Below are positions 35,947-43,567 of a stretch of DNA of 64,000 bases, one piece after another. The notes beneath the pieces are model-generated. The model searched no databases and was not told where the DNA came from. It saw only the letters and a program-made list of their open reading frames with translations. The stretch comes from Fluviispira multicolorata. GTDB lineage: Bacteria > Bdellovibrionota_B > Oligoflexia > Silvanigrellales > Silvanigrellaceae. Position numbers and translations under genes: made by a program. How positions within the stretch are numbered: position 1 is the stretch's first letter; every line of letters starts with the position of its first letter. The stretch is taken from positions 434,001 through 498,000 of the forward strand of contig NZ_WFLN01000004.1 of assembly GCF_009208585.1 (NCBI RefSeq), in the 5' to 3' direction.

Positions 35947-37395
35947 TTAAATTAACTCATTAATATATTTTATGACTTTTTCAGCTGTTTCATTAGCCTG
36001 TGCAAGGCAATCTGGAACAGCTGGTCCTTTAATGTAATTACCTGCAAAAAATAAACCCGGCATAAGAGCTTCCAATTGCCAGACAGATTGAATTACTTTA
36101 TCTTGTAGTTCTGTTGATAAAGGAAGATATTTTTCCCATTTAACAACTTCTGTAAATTCAAATTTTGTTTTGTCAGATATAATCTTTGCTTCTCTAAGTC
36201 GCTTTTTGCTGAGTTCAAGAAGTTCTTCATCTGACAGTAAATTAATATCTAAATCTCTATCTCCACCTAACATAACTCTATATAAAAAAGAGTTTTCAGG
36301 AGTATGTGAGGGATAAGTTGAATGAATAAATATAATTCCAAGTATATCATTTGACCATTCACCTGCTAAAGCTCCAAAACCTTGAGGGGCTCTTTTTTCA
36401 GTGTCTTTTCCGCCAAGTCCTATAACAGCAATACTATGAGACTCTATATTTCTTAAAGTTTGAAAAGGATTGTTGATCTCTGGAAAAGTGGATGCAATAG
36501 ATATGTGCGAATCACGCCAAGGTTGGCCCGTATAAATGACACAGTCATAATCCTCTCTAATTACATTATCTTCATTTAAAATTTGATATTTAAGTTCGAG
36601 TTTATTTTTGTCTTTATTAATTTCTCTTACACTAGCAGTTAGTTTTAAATTAAGTTGAATATTATTTCTAGAGCAGTTTTCTTTTAATTCTTTGTGTAAA
36701 TTATCTATTAAACAATGCATTCCTTCTGGAAAACTTGCTAAACCTAAAACTATTTTTTCTTTTTTATAAAATAGTTTCTTAAAAAAAGTATAAAAAGCTG
36801 CTCTAAATAAACTACCATAACCGTTTTCTAGTTTTAATAATTGCGGAAACGTATAACGAATTAATAATTTACGTGAACTTCCTCCCCAAATACCAAATGA
36901 GAGTGGGACAAGAAAAGTAGAGGCAAAAGCCTTTCCAAAACGTCGCGAAAAAAATGAATATAAGGATTCATTTGGATTTTGAATTACAGGCTTTCTTATA
37001 AAAATTTCGAAAATAATTCTTAATATATCGCGAATTCTAATCAATCCTTTTCTTTTGAATTTAAATAAATTTGGGGAAAGAGCAATTATCTCAGATGGGG
37101 TTAATAGAAAGCGTTTTAGCTTTTTTGTAGGGGGAAATAATAATTTATGATTAAGCTTGAGATCATCGATACAAGTTTTAAATGTTTCTCTTGAAAGCAA
37201 AACTCCTTGTGCCCCATGTTCGAGTAAGTAACCATTTTTTTTTGTATTTCTAATAACACCGCCAAGGTAATCATTTCTTTCAAATAATGTAATATTTTTA
37301 AGTTTTTGATCTGTTCTTTTACTTAATAAATATGCCGTACGCAGTCCAGAAATTCCTGTACCGATTATTGCGACATTTACTCCATTTTGTTCCAT
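35947..37395 (-). CDS. hemY: protoporphyrinogen oxidase (HemY type)
   Basis: 482-aa FAD enzyme that oxidises protoporphyrinogen IX to protoporphyrin IX late in haem synthesis. N-terminal IIGTGISGLRTAYLLSKR dinucleotide fold, then FERNDYLGGVIRNTKKNGYLLEHGAQGVLL (in pieces), the FLVPLSFGIWGG region, and the C-terminal FAD segment PGLFFAGNYIKGPAVPDCLAQANE. It converges with clpP (5-bp gap). Its upstream region is shared with the Fur-controlled bfd gene on the other strand. Confidence 0.87.
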   Translation of the reverse strand: MEQNGVNVAIIGTGISGLRTAYLLSKRTDQKLKNITLFERNDYLGGVIRNTKKNGYLLEHGAQGVLLSRETFKTCIDDLKLNHKLLFPPTKKLKRFLLTPSEIIALSPNLFKFKRKGLIRIRDILRIIFEIFIRKPVIQNPNESLYSFFSRRFGKAFASTFLVPLSFGIWGGSSRKLLIRYTFPQLLKLENGYGSLFRAAFYTFFKKLFYKKEKIVLGLASFPEGMHCLIDNLHKELKENCSRNNIQLNLKLTASVREINKDKNKLELKYQILNEDNVIREDYDCVIYTGQPWRDSHISIASTFPEINNPFQTLRNIESHSIAVIGLGGKDTEKRAPQGFGALAGEWSNDILGIIFIHSTYPSHTPENSFLYRVMLGGDRDLDINLLSDEELLELSKKRLREAKIISDKTKFEFTEVVKWEKYLPLSTELQDKVIQSVWQLEALMPGLFFAGNYIKGPAVPDCLAQANETAEKVIKYINELI

Positions 37396-37587
37396 TGAGC
37401 AGACTCCTTAAAATACTACTTTAAGCATCAAAAACAGAAATTCTTTTCAACTCTTATTAACACTTTTAAAAAGCAAGATGCCACAATTGCAAATTCTTTT
37501 TGAAGTTATACAAAGTAGAGGCAAAAACGATGGGCAAGAATTTTGACATATTTTATTTAACATTTTGTTTTTATTAAATATTTATAT

Positions 37588-37606
37588 GATAATGAGAATA
37601 GTTATC
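37588..37606. promoter_or_regulatory. Fur box 1 upstream of bfd
   Basis: GATAATGAGAATAGTTATC matches the 19-bp Fur consensus GATAATGATAATCATTATC at 16 positions. It lies 78 bp upstream of the bfd start and about 190 bp upstream of hemY on the opposite strand. Confidence 0.8.
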
Positions 37607-37615
37607 AATGACTCT

Positions 37616-37630
37616 TGAGAATTGTTCTCA
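37616..37630. promoter_or_regulatory. Fur box 2 upstream of bfd
   Basis: TGAGAATTGTTCTCA is a 15-bp 7-1-7 inverted repeat, one base off the classical TGAGAATnATTCTCA form, 10 bp after Fur box 1. Tandem sites suggest cooperative iron repression. Confidence 0.75.
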
Positions 37631-37683
37631 TATCATGTAGCTTACAACCGATGCTTAAAAAGCTGATTAGAAGGGAACAAATT

Positions 37684-37920
37684 ATGCTCATGTGTTTATG
37701 TTATGGTATTTCTTGTCATGAAATTAAAAAACTAATGGAAAATGGAAAAACCACAACAGAAGACATACAGCGTGAATGCAATGCAGGACTTGGTTGTGGT
37801 TGTTGTCTCGATGCCCTTGTTTCTATGGTGGAGTCAGAGGTATCGAAAAAAGGGGAAATATCTATGAGTTCTTCTCATGCAATTGCTGAGCCAAGTAGTT
37901 CTCTAACCCGATGTCTTTAA
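37684..37920 (+). CDS. bfd: bacterioferritin-associated ferredoxin (Bfd)-like
   Basis: 78 aa from ATG 37684 (AAGGGAAC upstream). The [2Fe-2S] ligands fit CLC near the N-terminus and CNAGLGCGCC about 32 residues later, as in Bfd, with ISCHEIKKLMENGKTT between. Bfd delivers electrons to bacterioferritin haem to release stored iron. The C-terminal 19 or so residues (from MSSSHAIAEP) are read from DNA antisense to the 3' end of bfr, a 59-bp convergent overlap, and extend the protein beyond the roughly 64-aa norm. Two Fur boxes upstream predict iron repression. Confidence 0.88.
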   Translation: MLMCLCYGISCHEIKKLMENGKTTTEDIQRECNAGLGCGCCLDALVSMVESEVSKKGEISMSSSHAIAEPSSSLTRCL

Positions 37921-38341
37921 TAAGTCCGAGTTGTGCTTCGAGCCAATCAATGTGGTTTTCTTCTTCTTCTAAAATATGTTCAAGAAGTTCACAACTTGTA
38001 TGGTCACGAGCAGCTTCGCAAGCATCAATCCCTTTCTTAAGTCTTTCAAGAGCCATAAACTCAAGGGCAAGGTCTGCTTCAAATTGTTCTTTTACATTTT
38101 CGCCAATATTGAGCTTATCTAGCTTTTGTAGATTGGGAACTCCTTCCAAGAAAAGAATGCGATCAAGTAGGCTTTGAGCATGTTTCATTTCTTCGATGGA
38201 TTCTTTGTATGTAAATTCAGCAATGCGATTATAACCCCAATTTTTACACATTCTTGCGTGTAAAAAATACTGGTTAATAGCTGTGAGTTCGCCCGTTAAG
38301 ACTTCATTTAACGCTTTTATGACTTGTACGTCACCTTTCAT
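37862..38341 (-). CDS. bfr: bacterioferritin
   Basis: 159 aa, canonical. Ferroxidase ligands Glu18, Glu51, His54, Glu94, Glu127 and His130 and haem ligand Met52 are all in place (GELTAINQYFLHARM, IEEMKHAQSLLDRILFLEG, DLALEFMALERL, LEEEENHIDWLE). NLQKLDKLNIGENV is the usual loop. A 24-mer iron-storage cage in the cytoplasm. GGAGAGTGAT precedes the ATG. Converges on bfd with overlapping ends. A ligand-less paralogue lies at 17292-17750. Confidence 0.97.
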   Translation of the reverse strand: MKGDVQVIKALNEVLTGELTAINQYFLHARMCKNWGYNRIAEFTYKESIEEMKHAQSLLDRILFLEGVPNLQKLDKLNIGENVKEQFEADLALEFMALERLKKGIDACEAARDHTSCELLEHILEEEENHIDWLEAQLGLIKDIGLENYLAQQLHEKNS

Positions 38342-38658
38342 ATCACTCTCCTTTGTTTAAGAAAACAGTGTCCAAAGTTACAAACCTAGCAATTAATATA
38401 TAATTTGTCTATTTAACTTAAAAATGAATTCCAATAATTTTAAGTATTTGTAATAATTATTTGTTTCAATAATTCATGAAATATTTTTATTATCGAGCGA
38501 ATCTAAGGAAATAGGCATTCATTTTTACGTATTCTATAACTAACTATAGCAATGATTTGTTTAATATAAATCATAGAATTTAATAAATTTTAATATTAAT
38601 TTAAATACTCTATGATAAATCAAATAATATAAATTAAGATAAGTTCAAAATAAAAATG
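38342..38658. other. 317-bp AT-rich gap without genes
   Basis: Holds the bfr promoter side (minus strand) and the 3' flank of the secreted protein gene. I see an 8-bp inverted repeat (38570-38577 with 38609-38616, ATCATAGA/TCTATGAT, 31-bp loop). There is no open frame, tRNA or clear Fur box. Confidence 0.4.
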
Positions 38659-39306
38659 CTAATCATTTAGTCTAAAGTATTTCTTATGTTCCTTATAAGC
38701 GTCTCCAGAATAATCATTTGATTGTGGATTTTTGCTTTTTGAAATTTTATGATTCAAGTCAGCAGGAAAAAATATTATATCTTTTTTTATTTTGTAAGAG
38801 TAAAGCATTTCGTCACGACCTACTCCTCCTCCACCAATGACAATAATTTTATCACTCAAGTTCACAACAACATCTGATGTGGGAGATAAAATTTGTGTAT
38901 TGGGTAAATATCCACCCCATAGATTGTCTTTAATATAAACAACAGTATCACTTAGAGGAGACGTTTTTACTTGGTCATTTTCGGCTTGTGATGAAACAAT
39001 TCCAATTGTTTCAAAATTCATTTCTTTTGCTAAACTATAAACCTTTCCAATGCCTTCTGGAGTTGCTCCAATGCTAATTAAAGTGTGTTTAGGATCTTCT
39101 TGAAGGAGTATTTTTTGAGCAATATCAAGCATTGCATTCTCATTTTCATACTCTGCGCTAGAGTATCCAATAAAAGTAAGCACTTTTTTATGATTGTTTT
39201 TAAAAAAATTTAATGCCTCTCTTGCAGAATTAAAATGTAATATTTTTTGTTCAGAGTAAGCATTTGAGAATATTAGACATGAAAATAGAAAAATAAAAAT
39301 TTTCAT
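38659..39306 (-). CDS. secreted Rossmann-like protein of unknown function
   Basis: 215 aa with a Sec signal peptide (MKIFIFLFSCLIFSNAYS). Mature part: repeated beta-alpha units with TFIGYSSAEYENE, TLISIGATPEGIGKVYSLAKEM followed by FETIGIVSS, and IIVIGGGGVGRDEMLYSY. The GATPEGIG-then-IGI pattern and the glycine-rich loop recall nucleotide-binding SLOG/LOG folds, which are normally cytoplasmic; here the protein is exported. No family assignment. Faces a 378-bp gap on its 5' side. Confidence 0.6.
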   Translation of the reverse strand: MKIFIFLFSCLIFSNAYSEQKILHFNSAREALNFFKNNHKKVLTFIGYSSAEYENENAMLDIAQKILLQEDPKHTLISIGATPEGIGKVYSLAKEMNFETIGIVSSQAENDQVKTSPLSDTVVYIKDNLWGGYLPNTQILSPTSDVVVNLSDKIIVIGGGGVGRDEMLYSYKIKKDIIFFPADLNHKISKSKNPQSNDYSGDAYKEHKKYFRLND

Positions 39307-39684
39307 ATAAACTCCATAAAAATAAAAGTGGAATAAAATATCTCACAATTTAAAGTGTTTAGTTTATTTTTTAAATTATGTCAATATTTATTAATTGTAT
39401 TTATATAATATAATTAATAAATATTAATTTTTAAATTATTAAAAAATATATTGAATCTGTTAAATTTTTTATAAAATATTATGGATTTAATTATTTTTTT
39501 ATGTATTAAATAATATTTGGATTAATTATAAAAGTTAAAAATAGACTCTTGAGCTTAGATTTTTCAACTTCAGAAATAGCATTTTGAGCGGTTTAGATTC
39601 TAACATTTATTAGACATGCATAAAAAATTAGGTTAAATCATTTGTTGCTTTTATATTAGTGTTTTTTTGAAATGGAGATAATTT
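39307..39684. other. 378-bp AT-rich divergent intergenic region
   Basis: Lies between two divergent genes. It contains a 14-bp perfect inverted repeat, AATATTTATTAATT (39383-39396) with AATTAATAAATATT (39412-39425). No open frame or RNA gene is visible. Promoters for both flanking genes must be here but no strong -35/-10 pair stands out. Confidence 0.45.
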
Positions 39685-41289
39685 ATGCAATTTAAGCGAC
39701 AGATAGGAGCAGGAGGCGTAATGTTTGCCTCGATAGGTGCAATGGTAGGTTCTGGTTGGCTTTTTAGCTCTCATTATGCGGCTCAACTTGCAGGTCCAGC
39801 TTCTATTATTACATGGCTTATTGCAACTGTAATTATAATTATAATTGCATTAACTTTTGCTGAATTAGGAACTCTTTTTCCAATTGCAGGTGGTATTGCA
39901 AATTATCCTTTCTTTACGCACGGAAAACTTGCAGGTTTTCTTCTTGGCTGGATATCTTGGCTATCTTTTTTGGTACTTACACCAATTGAAGTTCAGGCAA
40001 CAATACAATATATGAGTAATTTTTATCCTGCATTGACCCGCGTTGAAGACAAAGTTTACCATTTGACTGGTATAGGATACGTAACCGCAACAATTCTTAT
40101 GCTTGCTCTCGTTTATGTAAATTCTCGAGGCGTAAAATTTATGTCTGATACAAATAAGTTTTTTAGCATTTGGAAGATTATTATTCCTGCGCTTGCAATA
40201 CTTATATTTTTCTTAGCGTCCACAGGCACAAATAATTTAAATTTAGAATCTGCAGGAGGTTTTGCTCCATTTGGTTGGCATGGTATATTATCTGCACTTG
40301 CTCTTGCAGGAGTAGTATTTTCTTTTAATGGTTTTCAAATTGGTATAATGATGGCTGCTGAAACTAAAGATCCCCAAAAAAATATTCCGAAAGCCATTAT
40401 AGGATCCGTTTTACTTGGTGCCCTTCTTTATATTTTATTGCAAATCTCTTTTTTAGTAGCTATCCCTGAATCAAGTTTAGCAAATGGATGGGGTGCTCTC
40501 ACATTTTCTGGTGATGCAGGACCTCTTGCTGGTTTGGCGCTTGTACTTGGTTTTGGCTGGATCGCTTGGCTTCTCTATGTCGATGCGGTTGTTTCTCCAT
40601 TGGGGGCAGGTATTGTTTATGCGGCATCGAGTACACGTGTGCTTTATGCTTTAAGCGCAAATGGATATATTCCTGAGCAAATTAAAAAAATTGATAAAAG
40701 AGGAATACCAAGTGTAAGTTTATGGGTAAATTTCTTTTTCGGAATGCTTGCTTTTTTACCATTTCCAGGTTGGCAAAGTATGGTTTCATTTTTATCTTCA
40801 ACTATGATTACAGGTTATGCAATTGTTCCCGTTTGTCTTGTTGCATTAAGGCATCAACAGCCTAAATTAGATAGACCATTTCGCTTACCCAGTTATAAAA
40901 TCATTTCGTTTATTGCATTTTATTTTTGTAATTTAATGCTTTATTGGTCTGGTTGGTATATTATGAGTAAGCTCTTTATAGCAGTGCTTGTTGGTTTTTT
41001 AATTTATGTGTCTCGTTTGATATATCGTAAAGAACTTATAGAAAATATATCAACTTGGAAGAATGCAGTTTGGATTTTTTTCTATCTATTAGGACTCTGT
41101 ATTCTAACAAGATACGGTGAGTTTGATGGTGGAAATGGAAAAATTTCAATGGGATATGATTTTCTCATCATTGCCATCTTTAGTTTAGTGACAATGTATA
41201 TTGCTCAAAAATCCATGCTTTCTAATAAGCAAGCAGAAGATAATATCAAAATGATTCTGAATGAACACAATCAATCAAATCAAACATAA
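39685..41289 (+). CDS. APC-superfamily amino-acid permease
   Basis: 534 aa, about 12-14 transmembrane helices. The first helix carries FASIGAMVGSGWLF, the broken TM1 substrate-binding signature of APC transporters. FAELGTLFPIAGGIANYPF follows in TM2-3, GVVFSFNGFQIGIMMAAETKDPQKNIPKAI (in pieces) in the TM6 region, and SSTRVLYALSANGYIPE. ATGGAGAT upstream supports the ATG. The AETKDPQKNIP motif is typical of amino-acid/polyamine carriers; the substrate cannot be assigned. The charged C-terminal tail is cytoplasmic. Confidence 0.88.
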   Translation: MQFKRQIGAGGVMFASIGAMVGSGWLFSSHYAAQLAGPASIITWLIATVIIIIIALTFAELGTLFPIAGGIANYPFFTHGKLAGFLLGWISWLSFLVLTPIEVQATIQYMSNFYPALTRVEDKVYHLTGIGYVTATILMLALVYVNSRGVKFMSDTNKFFSIWKIIIPALAILIFFLASTGTNNLNLESAGGFAPFGWHGILSALALAGVVFSFNGFQIGIMMAAETKDPQKNIPKAIIGSVLLGALLYILLQISFLVAIPESSLANGWGALTFSGDAGPLAGLALVLGFGWIAWLLYVDAVVSPLGAGIVYAASSTRVLYALSANGYIPEQIKKIDKRGIPSVSLWVNFFFGMLAFLPFPGWQSMVSFLSSTMITGYAIVPVCLVALRHQQPKLDRPFRLPSYKIISFIAFYFCNLMLYWSGWYIMSKLFIAVLVGFLIYVSRLIYRKELIENISTWKNAVWIFFYLLGLCILTRYGEFDGGNGKISMGYDFLIIAIFSLVTMYIAQKSMLSNKQAEDNIKMILNEHNQSNQT

Positions 41290-41295
41290 ACTTGA

Positions 41296-41898
41296 TTAAA
41301 ATATATATCCAAAAGTAATCCCATAGTCAGGTTGAAACTGTGATGTATTTAAATTGAGTTTATTCTGAGCTTTTTGCCAGTCTGTATTATTTTGTTTTGT
41401 GGTAGGAATGTGTGCATCTGAAAATTCATTATTTTTTGATTTAATACCTACACCAATATACGCTGAAAGAGAAAATTTATTTTCTGAAATAAAACGATAT
41501 CCAATCTGAAGAGTTGGTGCAAAATATAAAAAATTATCAGTAGATGAAGTGTCGGAGTCTGATATTGAGCTATTAGAAGATGTAAAAAAAACTTTAACAC
41601 CCATAAATGGGCCTTCCATTTTATCATTTATAAAATAAAATCTAAGCTTTGGTGCAATGGTATAAATATTTCGTTTTGCGTTGACTCCATTGCTATTATA
41701 AGGATTTTGAATAAAGAATTCAAAATCTATACCTTGAGAAAGCGAGCTATCGTGCTTGTATTCAAAATCTATACCAAAACCTTGATTGATAAATAGCAGT
41801 CCATTGCCTTCAATTAAGTAATTTGTTTGCCCAAAAAGTGAGCTTGAGTAAAGAAGGGAAGATTTAGCAATGAATCTTAATATATTAAATATTCTCAT
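41296..41898 (-). CDS. outer-membrane beta-barrel protein
   Basis: 200 aa. Signal peptide ending near LFGQ, then alternating amphipathic strands rich in aromatic residues (FGIDFEYKH, KLRFYFIN, LQIGYRFIS, LSAYIGVGIKS). A terminal GITFGYIF ends in Phe, the usual BAM recognition signal. An 8-stranded small barrel is plausible. No specific function. Converges on the permease gene with a 6-bp gap. Confidence 0.7.
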   Translation of the reverse strand: MRIFNILRFIAKSSLLYSSSLFGQTNYLIEGNGLLFINQGFGIDFEYKHDSSLSQGIDFEFFIQNPYNSNGVNAKRNIYTIAPKLRFYFINDKMEGPFMGVKVFFTSSNSSISDSDTSSTDNFLYFAPTLQIGYRFISENKFSLSAYIGVGIKSKNNEFSDAHIPTTKQNNTDWQKAQNKLNLNTSQFQPDYGITFGYIF

Positions 41899-42095
41899 TT
41901 TTTTGCCTTTTTATTTATTTTTATAAAAATAAAATTAGATCTCTTAAAATATTATACTCGAAGCATAGCAATAAAAATCGTTTTTTCATAACTCATATGA
42001 ATTGTTTGATATTCATCCCAATGCTATAGACAAATATATAGATGTTCTTTAATGGCACATCAAAATTTAGATTTAGAATAATGAAAAGAGGATAT

Positions 42096-42527
42096 ATGGA
42101 TAAATTAAAAAGTGCTCAAAAATATGAATATGAGATTCAGATAAAAGAAAATCATCTTGATACCTTTGGTCATGTTAACAATGCTGTTTATTTACAACTT
42201 TGTGAAGAGGCTCGTTGGGAAATAATTACTGAAAATGGTTTTGGTATTCAGGAAATTCAGCAATTAGGAATTGGTCCAGTTATTTTAGAAGTGAATATTA
42301 AATTTCAAAAAGAATTGAAATTAAGAGAGAAAATTAAAATATCAACTCAGTGTATAGCCATTCGTGGAAAAGTATTAGAAATACAACATGAAATTATGAA
42401 TGAAAAAAATGAAATCTGTTCAATAGCTCTTTTCACTATAGGAATATTTGATACGAAAAAAAGAAAAATTATATCGCCAATTCCTTTGTGGTATAAATCT
42501 ATTGGCGTGGAAATTGAAGAATATTAA
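42096..42527 (+). CDS. acyl-CoA thioesterase, hotdog fold (4HBT/YbgC-like)
   Basis: About 143 aa. The hallmark HLDTFGHVNNAVYLQLCEEAR contains the catalytic-type Asp and the HVNN motif of 4-hydroxybenzoyl-CoA-like thioesterases. IKFQKELKLREKIKISTQC follows as the central strand region. AAGAGG sits close before ATG 42096; an ATG at 42081 in the same frame is an alternative. Hydrolyses acyl-CoA thioesters; substrate unknown. Confidence 0.82.
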   Translation: MDKLKSAQKYEYEIQIKENHLDTFGHVNNAVYLQLCEEARWEIITENGFGIQEIQQLGIGPVILEVNIKFQKELKLREKIKISTQCIAIRGKVLEIQHEIMNEKNEICSIALFTIGIFDTKKRKIISPIPLWYKSIGVEIEEY

Positions 42528-42601
42528 TAAAGATATAATATCTGCTTTTTAAAAAAGAATATAAAGCACTCCAGCAAAAATATCTTTAAAAAAATAAATA
42601 T

Positions 42602-43324
42602 TTATTTATTTTTAACATTGCAATTGTTTTTCTTTTTGCTCATAATATGGCAATAACTCCAATTGTCTTCTCGCCATTCCTTAACTTCTTCTTTATTTAG
42701 GTGAGTTCCATCTACCCGTGTGATTGAAATGAGTTTATCTTTTTCGTAATGAGCATTTAAACACATTTCACCATCTTCTCGATAATATGTGGTTGTACCA
42801 TTTAATTTTCCATTTTTAAAGGTACCATTAGAGTAAAGTTCGCCATGTCTGTAATAAACTTTAAAGTCTCCATCTTCTTTTCCTTCAACATAATTAAAGT
42901 CTCCTTGTAATTGGCTATTCTCATAGTATAACAGAAGTTTACCATGTAATTCATTTTTTCTATGATTAGCTTTAGATTTCATAACGCCATCTTCATAATA
43001 TCTTATAACAGTATCGTAGGAACCATGATAATAGCCAGACATAATATATTCTAGGTTTCCATTTTCGTAAAAACCCTTAGCTATTCCATCGATAACGCCA
43101 TTTTTAAATTCAATTTCTTCGCTGATTTTTCCAGCACGATGATATTTTTTTAATATTCCAGTAATAGGTTCTTTGCTATCTCTGTCTACTGCTGCCTTAC
43201 CGCTAATATATTTTACATCTTCCTCAGAATATACGCGTTGGCCATTTTGATATATAATCTCTCTTTTTATATGAGTGGTTGTGCAACTTGTAATAAGGAT
43301 GAGTAATAAAAAATATCTAAACAA
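42602..43324 (-). CDS. MORN-type (YwqK-like) repeat lipoprotein
   Basis: 240 aa if translation starts at the TTG at 43324, which has AGAAGGGA 7 bp upstream and gives a short, proper lipoprotein signal (MFRYFLLLILITSC). The upstream ATG frame adds 19 charged residues with no site. The body is a string of about seven repeats of the form EFKNGxxDGxxxxYYxNG, as in MORN/YwqK proteins. These repeats are beta-hairpin structures found in lipoproteins and immunity-like proteins; function here unknown. Confidence 0.7.
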   Translation of the reverse strand: MFRYFLLLILITSCTTTHIKREIIYQNGQRVYSEEDVKYISGKAAVDRDSKEPITGILKKYHRAGKISEEIEFKNGVIDGIAKGFYENGNLEYIMSGYYHGSYDTVIRYYEDGVMKSKANHRKNELHGKLLLYYENSQLQGDFNYVEGKEDGDFKVYYRHGELYSNGTFKNGKLNGTTTYYREDGEMCLNAHYEKDKLISITRVDGTHLNKEEVKEWREDNWSYCHIMSKKKNNCNVKNK

Positions 43325-43567
43325 TTTGATTTCCCTTCTGTAATAAAAAAAAGTGTGCTTGGATTTAAAATTTAGAAACAAGCTTTAGGAATGAAAGAAT
43401 ATGCTTTTTTAAATTTTAAACAATATATTTTGCGAAACTTAAAAATTAAAGTAAAATAAAAAATAAATTATTAATTGTGAGTTCTAATAAAGTTTTATAC
43501 ACGTTTCTTGTAATGAAGAAACTTGCTTCAGATGCTGTGCTTGCTAATTGTGCAGAATATATAAAAC

